DNA from: Takakia lepidozioides
Lineage: Eukaryota; Streptophyta; Takakiopsida; Takakiales; Takakiaceae
DNA length: 64,000 nucleotides
Direction: 5' to 3'
Assembly: GCA_030704615.1 (NCBI GenBank)
Contig: CM060732.1
Span: 9,858,001 to 9,922,000, forward strand
Shown: positions 21,932 to 32,118 of the stretch, piece after piece
How the letters are laid out: the number at the start of each line of letters is the position of its first letter
Numbering within the stretch: the stretch's first letter is position 1
The notes under the pieces: generated by a model
What the model saw: the letters and a program-made list of their open reading frames with translations, nothing else
Databases searched by the model: none
Told to the model about the DNA's origin: nothing
Position numbers and translations under genes: made by a program

Positions 21932-24455
21932 CTAGTCTCTACGTGCGCGGTTCATGATGCGGCGATGCGGAAGGTAATCGGCCACGCCGTAGTGCTGCAA
22001 TATGTGGTTGTCCCAGAAGGCCACATCATTGGCTTGCCATCTCCATCTCACTGTGAATTCGGGCTTTGTAGCATGCGCAAACAGAAATCCCAGCAATGCA
22101 TCGCTCTCGTCCTTTTGCAGATCCCCAATGCGGGTCAGGAATCCTTGGCTCAGGAAGAGAGCCTTGCGCCCACTGTCAGGATGAGTGCGGATGAGAGGGT
22201 GCACCACTGGCGGGTGCTCTTTCACAGCTTCCTCCCACAGCGCCTTGGGGTCCCCTCGACCTTCGTAGTGGTACCGGGGCTGCGAGAATGACTTGACGAA
22301 GCTATGCTCTGCTTTTAGCCCAAGAAGAAATTGTTGCAATGGCTTTGAGAGCGCCTCGAAGGCTGCAATGCCGATTGCATCGCAGGAAGGTGATCTCTTG
22401 TTCGCTTCGTAGTGCTGCAACACTCTGTCAAGCACAGTTTTGTGGAAGTCCGTTGTCTTCTAATCTGTCTGCTTCTTTATGCCGTCTTCATGGGCTCCCT
22501 TTGTGCCCTCTCCTTTACTGGTCTGCCTCTCGTTCTCTCTTCTGTTTGTCTTCTTCTCTTTTACCTTTGCGCGGATCTGCTGGGGAACGAGCTGGGAACA
22601 GCTCGATGTATAACTCATTAGAGTTATGTTGTCAAACTCATGGCAACTGCCTTCTTGAATTGTGACGCTGATCGCGCGCCCTGAAGCCAAACATGAACTA
22701 CCAATGTGGCTCAGAGATAGCAATTTCCGCCTTTGCCCCTACGATTGTAATATCTTGGGTGAGACGAGTGCTTTGGAGTTTTAGAATGCCCTCTCCTTCC
22801 AGCTTATTTTGTTACTCAGTATAGTTATATGCAGAAGTGAAAGACATTGCAATTACATTTTTGAATTCCTACGTTGATCAAGCGCCCTGAAGCGCCCTGA
22901 AGTTCGATACAGCCAATTCCCCTCGTGTCCCTACGATTGTAGCATCTTCGGCGAGCTTTGTATTTCCAGGTAGTTCTGTAATATATTTGTATGCAGCCAA
23001 GAAGTAATACACTTTGCAAATACCTTCTCAAATTTTTACCGTTTGATCAAGTGCCTGAAGCCAAACATGAACTGCACATAGTGGCTCAGATATAGTGAAG
23101 TCTCCCTCTGTCCGATTGGAACAACTTGGGTGTGACAGGAAATGTGCCTCCTTGTTCCGAGCTCTGGATTTTCCTGTGCCCTCTCCTTTCTAGATATATG
23201 TTTTCTTCTCTTTCTCTTCTGTGATCTATTGTGTATTCCAAGATAGCCAATATTTCATAGAGGTCTTCCATTACGAGGATCAGAAATGCTTGGCAGCATA
23301 TCTACAAAAGTCCTTGACTCTTAGACAATCCCTTGATTATCAGTTGTTTTTCAGCTGCTTGTTGAGGGCCCCACTCCCTTTCTTGTTTCATTCTTTCTCT
23401 AGGCCCTTCAGTTCTTTGGGATTTCAATAGAAAGTATCATTTCATTTCTCTTTCTTTCAAATATATCTCGCCTCAGGAAGCTTTTACATCTTTGTCAATC
23501 AGTCTTTCAGCAGCCTTGGCTTCTATTTGGGGGATTCTACAAAGAAGCAGCTGGCATCTGTAAATCTTAAGTTGGCCTTCCTTGTCTATTGTATGAGCTC
23601 TTTACCTGCACATGATTGTGTATACGTGAGAGCTAGAAAGAAAATGAGCAGGTGAAAGGGATGATGCATGCTCGTCCCCATCCTTATAACTGGTAGCGTT
23701 TAAGCTTGTAGTGATGTGTGGCAAGCATGTGTTGTTTCTTGCACAGAGAACCTGTCTTTCTCACCTCCTATGTAGTTTCCTGGATGGCCTAGACCACAAT
23801 GTCAACCTCTTAATTAGTGGAATTCTGGTGCTTATCAGGGCAAGAAATTCTCACATCAGTATGCTCAGATCTGAAACAGTTGCAAAGATGGTATGGCTGC
23901 AGAGATCGGGATAGGGTCGACAACAGCACCTAAGAGGAGGCTCTGTCTGCAAGTTTGAACAGAACCCAGGACTGGAGTTGAATGTGCAAAGTGTCACAGG
24001 TGAAATGGGAATTGCCGGGGATCACTGAAATTGCTCTTTAAGTTCATCCATCTGCACTTCAAGAACGAGGGAAACAGGGTATCACCACCCACGGGAGGTA
24101 TGAGCTTGCCGCTCAGGATTGTGCCCAAGGGCAGTGTCTCAATGAAAGTGACGTCGGTGTGCCACTTATCATTGTCTGGGGGGTGATCACCGTCAGAATC
24201 CAGTACCATGATTTCCTCTAACTCGGGGCCTAAGTTTGGGTAGATTGGATGTATGTGCAAATCACCGAAACGCTTGGCGAAGGCGTGCTGTTGGTGTGGA
24301 GTGATCGGCTGGTTGCGGAAGAAGAGCACCTGATACTGAAGTAAGGCGTCGTTGATGGCTGCCTGCTCTGCATCCTGCAACGGTTCCGCCAGAGAAATGC
24401 CTTCGACCACGGCGCCGATGGCCCTCGTGAGTGGAGTGATTTGCAGAGTACTCAT
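21932..24455 (-). CDS. TauD/TfdA-family Fe(II)/2-oxoglutarate dioxygenase, hAT cargo, two exons seen
   Basis: Minus strand. Exon 1 (24455 down to about 24040) starts MSTLQITPLTRAIGAVVEG and contains WHTDVTFIET, with the His and Asp iron ligands, and PPVGGDTLF. Exon 2 (about 22390 down to 21932) begins near IAAFEALS and contains EHSFVKSF, the distal iron-binding region DNHILQHYGVADY and RRIMNRA with the 2-oxoglutarate-binding Arg. The order and spacing match bacterial taurine dioxygenase, which releases sulfite from taurine; the substrate here is unknown. About 1.65 kb of intron separates the exons; I could not fix the exact splice sites. After MNRA the expected last dozen residues are missing: a possible GT donor lies there, and the hAT end is 240 bases further on. 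The capture therefore probably cut off the last exon. It is divergent from the ETF-QO exons. Confidence 0.8.
22660..23140. repeat. three diverged tandem repeats in the TauD intron
   Basis: Units of roughly 185 bases start near 22665, 22865 and 23040. Each contains GATCAAG- or GATCGCG-GCCCTGAAG, a GTGGCTCAGA-like segment in two of them, and CCTACGATTGTA or a relative. Confidence 0.6.
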
Positions 24456-25336
24456 GGATCCAGTAAACTTGTTGTTACTGAAGCTCTGACAGTAAGGTGT
24501 AAGCCTTCAAGGCTGTAGTGTCCAACTGCTCTTGGGCACCTGCATCATAACACCAAAAGATCAATGCGCTTACCCATGTGCTGTTCAGAACGAGGGCCCT
24601 AGGAGTAATTTGCTTATCTAGAGCGAGCAGCAAGACAAGTCTATTGACTCAGACAGCGCAAGTGCAGAATGGCCCACATCGAGTCACCTGGACAATATAT
24701 TGGAGCAGCGAAGAAATAGACCAACAACTGCTGCTGCTCCCCGAAGATCAAATCGGTTGTACAGTGAGATAGATTCTGCAGGTTTGCACCTCGCGCTGTA
24801 GTTGGTCAACAAATTTGCCACTTTGAAAATTGTGGGGCTAAAATCTCTCCAAGGGAAGGTCAACGCGTACACCATACTTCTACCTCAATTGCAGCGCCAT
24901 CATCAGCATTTTCCATAGCGGAAATCAAAACTTGCTCTCTTGGTACCACTCGAACATCATTCTCGTATAGCTGAATATCAAACATGCAATTAGACCCTGG
25001 CAGTCCCACGACCATCGACTGAGACTATTCGCTTCTGTGCTAGCTACATAATCTAGATGAATTCAGACCAACTGAGAAGAATTAACCCAGAAAGAGGTCA
25101 GCTCTCTGCCCCTCTCTTGTACGGTGCTTAGTTGTACAATCTGGATGACAGCCAGGCTAGCTTTGGATGACCAATTTGTACTTTTGCAACACATAATGGA
25201 TAGCAAGTTGGTTGGGGCGTAATGACAGTAGGTTGCTTCCTTGCCTCAGTGTCTATTGCCATGATCAATGTTGTTCATCGTGCAACAGAGATTTATACAG
25301 AACCTCGGCGCCTGACTGTTCCTGTATATGTGGCAG
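24456..25336. other. spacer between the two hAT cargo genes
   Basis: No exon was recognised here. If the TauD and ETF-QO segments were captured together, earlier ETF-QO exons should lie in this interval, and none is visible. Confidence 0.4.
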
Positions 25337-26172
25337 GTGCACACATACTTTCGGGAAATGTGTTTGAACCACGGGCACTCAGTGAGCTCCTTCTAGATTG
25401 GAAGGATCAAGGCGTATGTCCTCAGTCCATACTTATGAAAACTGGATGATGCAAGAGAGGTAGATGGCTTGGGGAGTGACTGTCTTCCGTTCATGATGTT
25501 ATTCAGCTGGAAATGGAGTGATTGCTGATGAGTGCTAATCAATTGAGACACATCCGTTCATGATAATTTGATAATAGCAGATTATCGGTGATGAGGATTG
25601 GTTGAAGGATATCAATTGGATCTTTTGACACAGGCTCCACTGCGTGTGCCAGTTGTGGAAGACAAGTTTTGGATGTTATTTGAGAAACGTGCACTGCCAC
25701 TCCCATCTCCCTTCAACAACAATAGTAACTTTGTTATTAGGTCAGCTTCTACTCTCCTACTCCGGCTTGAGTGCAATATTTTTGTTTTCTCCACATATTC
25801 AACTTTGTGGAAATTATGCTGCTACTTTCCTATGTAGAACAGGTATTGAAGTGTACAGAGAGACGGGGAAGAGACAGTTGCATGCATGAAACTAGCATAC
25901 TAAAGTCTTCCACCATGATTCAGTGGGCCACCAAATCCCAGGAAGCTTGGTAAATCCTAAACCCTCGATTGGAACAAACACTTGTGCTTAACCACAGAGA
26001 CAAAGGCAAGGGGTATTATTCTATGTGAGAGCCAGCTATTTGGCAATGCTTGTTGAAGCCTTCCATAACCATGTGCTATGCTTTGAATAGCTTGAGTGAG
26101 CTGGTGCGGTGGCTAGGAGGGAAAGCAGAGAAACTTGGGGTTGAAATTCACCTAGGTTTTGCAGCGAGTGAG
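25337..26172 (+). pseudogene. ETF-ubiquinone oxidoreductase fragment, three consecutive exons captured by the hAT
   Basis: Exon 25337-25413 encodes AHILSGNVFEPRALSELL and ends DWKDQG at a GTATGT donor. Exon 25634-25740 encodes APLRVPVVEDKFW through FEKRALPLPSPFNNNSNFVI. Exon 26091-26172 encodes LSELVRWLGGKAEKLGVEI and ends GFAASE at a GTAACC donor. Spliced, the three join in frame without a stop (DWKDQG-APL and FVI-S-LSELVRW) and follow the N-terminal FAD-domain region of the mitochondrial inner-membrane ETF-QO, which passes electrons from fatty-acid and amino-acid oxidation to ubiquinone. Exons before and after are missing, so no whole enzyme can be made. Retained introns show a DNA-level capture. 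Confidence 0.88.
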
Positions 26173-27267
26173 GTAACCCCCTTTTCTTTTGTTCACCATT
26201 CTGTGGGTTATTGTATTGGCAGAATTGATTTGCACCAAATTAGAGGGGTCTCCGCACTGTTCATTTCCAAGAAGTTCTATTGTGGGATGGTAGGATAGCT
26301 GCAGGTGGAGCTGAATAAGGTGCTTATGCAGGTTTTGTACAAAGGTGTTCCTCTTTTCGCTGTATGTCAGGGAATCTTGAACAATGTTGACTGGCGAGAG
26401 GAGGTATGTGAGCAGCCATCCCCCCGTCTCTTCCATCCTCTCCTTCAGGGGCTCTCTCGTTCATAGTTTCTGGCTACTCCACGTGGCACTGCATTCTGGC
26501 TGTCTTCACTTGAAAGTCAACCTGGTCTTGGTTGTCAGTGATTTAGTCATCCAGTCGTCTCCAAGTGCTGTTCAGCTACTGAAGAGGGTTTTTCAAAAGA
26601 GAATGATCTAAGCAATCGAGTGGATATCAATGCTGTAGCAAGTAGAGTTAGTGACGTTGGTAAGCATCCACCACTTTTGGTTATTTTACTGTTTTTAGCT
26701 TTAGTTCACCATGAAGCTAATCAGCTTCCTCCTTTTCTGCTATGGCATGTGGTGCAAGAGGTAAGGAGGACGAGTAAGGAGGGCCCACCTGCAACCAGGC
26801 CCCTTGGTCCATGGTAATCATTGATCATCATTTTTTATTTTTTTTCCTGTTTTCTTTGATGATATACCAAGGGGCTGATAGCCCTTGCTCCACTATGGTA
26901 GATTTTACATTGGAGGGAGCACAAGCAAAAAGGGGCCCGCCAACCAGCCCACATTGATCATCACTGGTAAGAATCTTCCCTTTCTTTAAATTTTTTTAAT
27001 TCTTGATACAATTGGGGGTTGATGAGATAGCCCCTTTGGCTTCTGTTATAGCAGATTCTGCATGAGAGGGAGGGAGCCCAAAGTAGGGAGGGACCTGCCA
27101 ACCAGCCACCATTACCCGCTTGTAACTCCATTTCATTGAGCTTTATTTTTTTAGTTGTTTACATTTTTAGTTGTAAATATATGAGTTGTGCACAATTATT
27201 AAATGCCTTTTGGATTCTTTGTTTGCATTGTTTTTACACAGGAGTTGTTCCACAAGCTTTTTATGTC
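26173..27267. repeat. spacer upstream of hAT transposase with a twofold imperfect repeat
   Basis: Two imperfect copies of about 150 bases (roughly 26765-26960 and 26990-27125) share CAAGGGGCTGATAGCCC- or GGGGTTGATGAGATAGCCCC-like cores, a GGAGGGAGC segment and a final CCTGCCAACCAGCC. An AG acceptor at 27239-27240 lies just before the likely transposase start, so this may include 5' leader exons and an intron. Confidence 0.45.
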
Positions 27268-29612
27268 ATGGAGCCCAATATTTTCGATGAACTAGAAAGG
27301 GAAGTTGTTCCTGACATCAATGTTGATAATGAGAGAGCTTTGGTGGAGTGCCATGTTGCGGAGGATGCTCATCATGAAGCCTCATTTACATCAGCTCATC
27401 AAGCCTCGGCTGCAATGTCATCTTCCACAGTTTCGCCATCACACACGGTGTTGGATGTGGAGGCGCAGCTCCCAGTACTTGACAAACAACGGGATTTTTG
27501 GAAGCCCCACAATCGCACTGCTTCGACATGGGCATTCTATGCAACAAAAGACTCTGCTCCAGTGGACATAATAAATCCACAACAAATGAGGTGTGTTCTA
27601 TGTCATCCTGTTGGTGTCACTCCTGCAAGCAAGAAGGGCATTGTGACCTATAATAAAACCAATGGTATCTCTGCACTTCGAAAGCATGTGGATCAAGAAC
27701 ATGACATTGTTTTGCGTAGGTGGATTGAGAGGGAAAATGAAGGACCTGAGAAGGCCCGTAGGCCAGCCAAAAAGAGGCCCGGCCCCACTCCTGGAAACAT
27801 AGCTTTTTTTTTTACGAGCTCCACTCCATACAACCAAAATGATGATCAACAGAAGCAGTTCAATGAGGATTTAGTCTTATTCATTGCAAAGGAGTTGGTT
27901 CCACTGTCTTTGGTAGAATCCCCTTGGCTAAGAAGGATGGTGTTGAGGCAAAATCCTCGGATTGTTTTCCCTTCTCGACGGACATTTGTGAATGAGGCCA
28001 TTCCAATCTTGGCAGAGAAGACGAAAGAGCGCTACATGTCCCCATCTCTTCAGAGTTGTGCTACTTGCTCCGTGAGTTTTGATTTGTGGATGTCAAGAGG
28101 GGGAACTGACACTTTTGTCATCATAGCGCACTTTATTAATGAACAGTGGGAGCAATGTCATGTGACTCTTGGCATGTTTGAGACACCTGACACATCTGGG
28201 GCTGCCATGGCACATCAAGTCAACAATCTTCTTGTGAAGTATGGCCTCAATACTCGCATTATTGCTTACGTCAAAGATGAGGGAGGTAACTTGGCCACTT
28301 TGACCAATGCTTTGAATTCGGTGGTCTCATGTGCGTGTTTGGGGTTGGATTCTCCATTTGTGGGTAGCTGTTTTGGGCATGCAATGTCCAAGTGTTGCCA
28401 GTATGCAACAAATGATGCAAAAGTATGCGCAGATATGAGATCGGTTTCTATAAAAAATGCCCAATCAGAGTTGCAAAAAACCATTACTTGGACAAAAAAA
28501 AGTGACAAAGGGAGACAAGAATGGGCAAAGGCATGTGTGGACAGCGGCATTCATCCCCGCAAACTGAAGACTCCGGTGAAGACACGGTTTGCTTCCAATG
28601 TGATCCTCTTCCAAGAGACTTTGGAGTTTAGGCAAGCCATAATCACTTGTTACTCTAAGCAAACCTCATTGGCACTACAGTCTCGCATACCAAGTCCACA
28701 AGTGTGGGCCATTGCCCAATCAATTTCTACAGTTCTAGGGCCTGTGGTTCATGAGTGCATTATGAATCAATCTGGGGGATTTTGGTTGTTGTCCGATGCT
28801 CTTAATGCAGCCATTGCAACAACAATTCGCATGCGAGGAAGTAGTGTTGGGGGGGCTGCAAGTGTGGATCATTGTATGGGGGATTTCTCAACAGAGTTGA
28901 CATTGTTGGAATGGCGGATGGCTCGAGAGGTGGTATATGTCTTGGAACCATTTCTTTCTTTTTTGGAAGGGTTTCAATCGCGCAAAGCTCACAATATGCT
29001 TGCGCTTATGCTTGACCCACGTTACAAGGGGTTGTCATTGGTATCACAATATGTGGGCAAAGAGCGTGCTTTGCATATTGTGTCCCAATATGATAGTATG
29101 GTGTTAGAGCATCTTTTGGTAAAGTGTTTCAAGGTCTTACATACGGATACTCCGAATCACAGCCCACTTCCACAATGGACGAGATGTCCTTATTTGGTGT
29201 GCATGACCACAATGAAGACATGACATTCACAGTGGTGAGAGAACAACTATCACATTTCAGAAGGACGAAGATAAATGAGGGTGAGTGCGTGGCTCCTTTG
29301 AAATGGTGGAAAGAACACGAGTCTCTCTTTCCGTATGTGGGATTTTTGGCACGGCTAATTTTGGGCATAGTTGGATCTCAGATTGAAGCTGAGAGGGTTT
29401 TTAGTATTGCAGGTGTCATAACAAACTTGAGACGGTGCAGGTTAAATATTGAAAACCTTGATATGCTTGTGAGTGTAGTCAAGAATTGGCCAAATGATGC
29501 TAGAGTTGGTTGCTTTAGTACTTCCATGAAAGAGTTTTTGGATAGGGAAGAAGTCCTCTTAGATGAGAATGAGGACTTGATTGCAGAGGCAAACCTCTTT
29601 GAAGTAGACTGA
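27268..29612 (+). CDS. hAT transposase with BED zinc finger and DUF659-type core, one frameshift
   Basis: I take the ATG at 27268 (MEPNIFDELE), as the upstream frame is intronic in character. An acidic leader is followed by a BED-type zinc finger (MRCVLCH ... ALRKHVDQEH) for DNA binding. The RNase H-like catalytic core follows with SFDLWMSRGG (first Asp) and AYVKDEGGNLATL (second Asp), plus the SCFGHAMSKCC segment. The C-terminal hAT dimerisation region contains WWKEHESLFPYVGFLARLIL, SQIEAERVFSIAG (catalytic Glu) and the LRRCRLNIENLDMLV block. The first frame ends at 29223 and the last part is in another frame from about 29124, so one frameshift separates core and dimerisation domain. This is a sequencing error or a recent inactivating change. 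It lies inside matching hAT ends and presumably mobilised them. Confidence 0.85.
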
Positions 29613-30136
29613 TTTGGCTTAGAGACAAATTATTGTTCAACATATTACACTATATTCTTTTGATTGGAGTTTGTTTATTTATCATTTTTATTGAAAATTT
29701 CAGTGACATCCCGTGTACTCAGTTTGTTGTATGCTATATTGACAAAGCATCATCCAAAAAACACAAATTTATGTAGTTTTTTTTAGTTGTGCTTTTGCTG
29801 CACCATAAAAGGTAACCATAAAATTACACATGTTTAATTTGTTTTGTATTTTGAATTAAGATCCTTATGTAGTTAGTTTGTTTTAGTTGTTCTTTGCTAC
29901 ACCGTACGACAACTTATAAAATCTCTGGTTTTCCGTTTTTAATGGAGACCATGCGTATATAACTAGTTATATATACCATAAAAGACAATCACAAAAAACA
30001 TATAAGTTTATTTACTTCTGTTTTACTAATAAATTCCCTGGTTTTAGTTGAAAATTCTCAGTATGACCAATCAGATCAGTTCATCTAATTTTCCAGAAGA
30101 ATAAAAAATTAAAAGAATTTAATATATTTTTAAAAA
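29613..30136. other. AT-rich 3' region of the hAT
   Basis: No coding sequence. AT-rich tail between the transposase stop and the right subterminal repeats. Confidence 0.6.
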
Positions 30137-30310
30137 AGAACCGGAACCTAACCGGAACCGGTGTTTTTTTTCCAGCAACTAACCGGTAACCGGAACCGCC
30201 CCCATGTTAAAAAGTCAGAACCTGAACCGGACCGGAACCGCCTTAATAAAAAATAACCGGATCCGGATCCGGAACCGTCTCTTCAAAAATTTGTGGAACC
30301 GGAACCGAAG
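30137..30310. repeat. right subterminal GGAACCGG repeats of the large hAT
   Basis: Repeated AACCGGAACC units, inverted relative to the left block. Confidence 0.85.
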
Positions 30311-30344
30311 GTTCCTTCACAAAGGCAAGAACTGCCCAACACTG

Positions 30345-30352
30345 GTGCATAC
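30345..30352. repeat. target-site duplication GTGCATAC, copy 3
   Basis: Directly follows the right hAT terminal repeat. Confidence 0.9.
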
Positions 30353-30456
30353 CCTCACCTTCTTGTCTCCCTGCAGCCTGTGACCAGAAGGCAAGGGCAG
30401 CGGACGGACAGAAACAGTGTTATCATCCGGTCGGGCCCCACTGACAAGCTTCGGAG

Positions 30457-32118
30457 GTGCCAGAGCCTCGAAGGCGCCTCAGCGAGGCAAGCAAGCAGGC
30501 AGCGGGGCAGGCGATGGCGCCCAAGGCAACCCGCCCGTCTCCGCGCTCTCCAGGGACCCCACTGCCATCGCTGTCGACGTTGCAGGGAGCCCAGGGATCG
30601 TCGACAGGCACTGGTGGGGCGTTGAGACGGGCGCATGGAGGCCGTCGCACTCCGAGCAACAACAATCATCTGTCGAACGGTACTGGTGTTGCGGGGCACA
30701 GCAATGTGCATGGATATGGAGGATTTGGCAACGGGGATGCTGCGAGCGCAGGGAACGGGAGGAGGCAGCACATGGCGGGGGCTCCCGCCCCCGATGGCTC
30801 CTTCTCCAACCCTAGTGCATATGGCGGGGCCACTGTGCCGTCTCTCTACTCGCCGATCCACCAAGGAGCGGCCATGGTACCCGTGTTCTTCCAGCATCCC
30901 ATGCATACAATGCAACAGGCGATGCTTGCATGCTCTGATGGGGGCCGGGGACTCACTCACGGCCTCGTTTGCCCGGGAAACCAGCCGTTGATGCAGCCTG
31001 CCTTTACTCCAGCTGGCGATTATCGGTTTGGAGCTCCCGGGCTTGTACTCCCCCCTGCAATTGAGTCGGATTCTCCCTTAACTAATGAGACCAATAGTGA
31101 CTCAGCGGCTCGAGACGGCACTGCAGCAGCGGGTTCGAAATCCAAGGAGGTAGCTGTGGCAGGTCCCGGTGCAGAAAACGAGCATCAGAATCTTTGGAAT
31201 GAGGAAATGGTGAGGTTTTTGTTTGAGACTTATGATATCGTTAATCATAAGCTATGGCTTGTTTTTAAGGACAAGGTCAAGAATCAGAAGAAATGGGAGA
31301 CAATTCTGAACATGATGCGCGAGAAGTTTGGGCGAGTTTTCACCAAGAAACAGTGTGAATGCAAGTATGGGAGTGTGAAGCGAGATTGTATGCGATATTT
31401 CAACCTCTTCAACAGGGCTGGGCAAACTGTGCCTCCAACCGATCCTGCCAATGGCAGGGAGCTCATACAGCCGAGATGCTATGAAATCTGGATGGAATTT
31501 TGTGGCAAGACCGCAGCGGCCACAGCAAATTCTGAGGACGAGGGCTCATCGGCTTCAGGTTCTTCACACGGTCGAGCATTTGCCAATGTTGAAGAAATGA
31601 GCGAGGGAGAAGACGAAGATTACGAGGATGGGCAGGGACCTCGTCAGTGGGGTATGGCTGAAGAGCTGCCAGGTCCTCCGAGGGGTGTGCCCCGTAGCCC
31701 CTCCCACAGACTGCATCAGAGAGAGAGACACATGGACTCCTTCCAGCGGCCACCACCTTCAGAGTTGATGCTAGCGGGGGACGAACTCTTCATGGATCCT
31801 CAGCGCAAGGGGAAAAGAAAGAACAACACAGAGCTTGTGAAGGATCTGAAGCAACTCGTGGCCAGGTTAATAGAATCTTCCGAACGAAGAGAGCAAATGG
31901 CTCACAGGCGATCCCGCAATATGTTAGAGCAGTTGAGAAGTCAGCACATGGCGTGGATGGATCGGCGGGCCACTGAAATGTTAGAGCTTAATAAGTTTCA
32001 AGTAGAAATGCTGCAGAATCATGATCACAAATTTGAGAATCTTATGGGGGGACTGTCGGTTCTAACGCACAGCATCACTTTATTGGCTGATAGGCTGAAA
32101 CCTGTACTGGAAAGGTAG
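30457..32118 (+). CDS. Myb/SANT-like (trihelix-type) DNA-binding protein
   Basis: An intact 553-codon frame. The first 230 residues are Gly/Ala/Ser/Pro-rich and look disordered. Residues about 240-345 form a Myb/SANT-like domain: NLWNEEMVRFLFETYDIV, a long basic helix with KNQKKWETILNMM, and FTKKQCECKYGSVKRDCMRY. This domain is seen in plant trihelix-like and transposon-related proteins and binds DNA. A Glu/Asp-rich stretch follows (EEMSEGEDEDYEDG), then a basic KGKRKNN motif that could direct nuclear import. The last 110 residues are a probable coiled coil (LVKDLKQLVARLIESSERRE onwards). The frame stays open upstream of 30457, and an AG acceptor-like site at about 30377 suggests another 5' exon beyond the hAT insertion, which would then sit in an intron. 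It may be a host regulator or a domesticated Harbinger-type partner protein. Confidence 0.65.
   Translation: MPEPRRRLSEASKQAAGQAMAPKATRPSPRSPGTPLPSLSTLQGAQGSSTGTGGALRRAHGGRRTPSNNNHLSNGTGVAGHSNVHGYGGFGNGDAASAGNGRRQHMAGAPAPDGSFSNPSAYGGATVPSLYSPIHQGAAMVPVFFQHPMHTMQQAMLACSDGGRGLTHGLVCPGNQPLMQPAFTPAGDYRFGAPGLVLPPAIESDSPLTNETNSDSAARDGTAAAGSKSKEVAVAGPGAENEHQNLWNEEMVRFLFETYDIVNHKLWLVFKDKVKNQKKWETILNMMREKFGRVFTKKQCECKYGSVKRDCMRYFNLFNRAGQTVPPTDPANGRELIQPRCYEIWMEFCGKTAAATANSEDEGSSASGSSHGRAFANVEEMSEGEDEDYEDGQGPRQWGMAEELPGPPRGVPRSPSHRLHQRERHMDSFQRPPPSELMLAGDELFMDPQRKGKRKNNTELVKDLKQLVARLIESSERREQMAHRRSRNMLEQLRSQHMAWMDRRATEMLELNKFQVEMLQNHDHKFENLMGGLSVLTHSITLLADRLKPVLER

Larger units (their letters stand above)
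21697..30344 (+). mobile_element. 8.65-kb autonomous-type hAT transposon carrying host-gene cargo
   Basis: The left end is CAGTGTTGGGCGGTT and the right end, reverse complemented, is CAGTGTTGGGCAGTT, with one mismatch. Both are flanked by the 8-bp direct repeat GTGCATAC (21689-21696 and 30345-30352). Just inside each end lies a block of GGTTCCGG-type repeats (about 21714-21905, and the reverse complement at about 30137-30310), as expected for subterminal hAT binding sites. Between them are a BED-type hAT transposase (27268-29612, one frameshift), a TauD-like dioxygenase gene on the minus strand (21932-24455) and three exons of ETF-ubiquinone oxidoreductase on the plus strand (25337-26172). 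The cargo keeps introns, so it was acquired as DNA. The ends and target duplication are seen directly; mobility as one unit is inferred from them. Confidence 0.88.

Noticed and set aside
21583-21957. Arg/Asn/Gly- and Glu/Pro-rich frames at the left hAT end
   Set aside because: They are translations of the subterminal GGTTCCGG repeats, not proteins.
22339-22723. Plus-strand frames opposite TauD exon 2
   Set aside because: The minus strand carries the dioxygenase motifs; the plus-strand frames have none.
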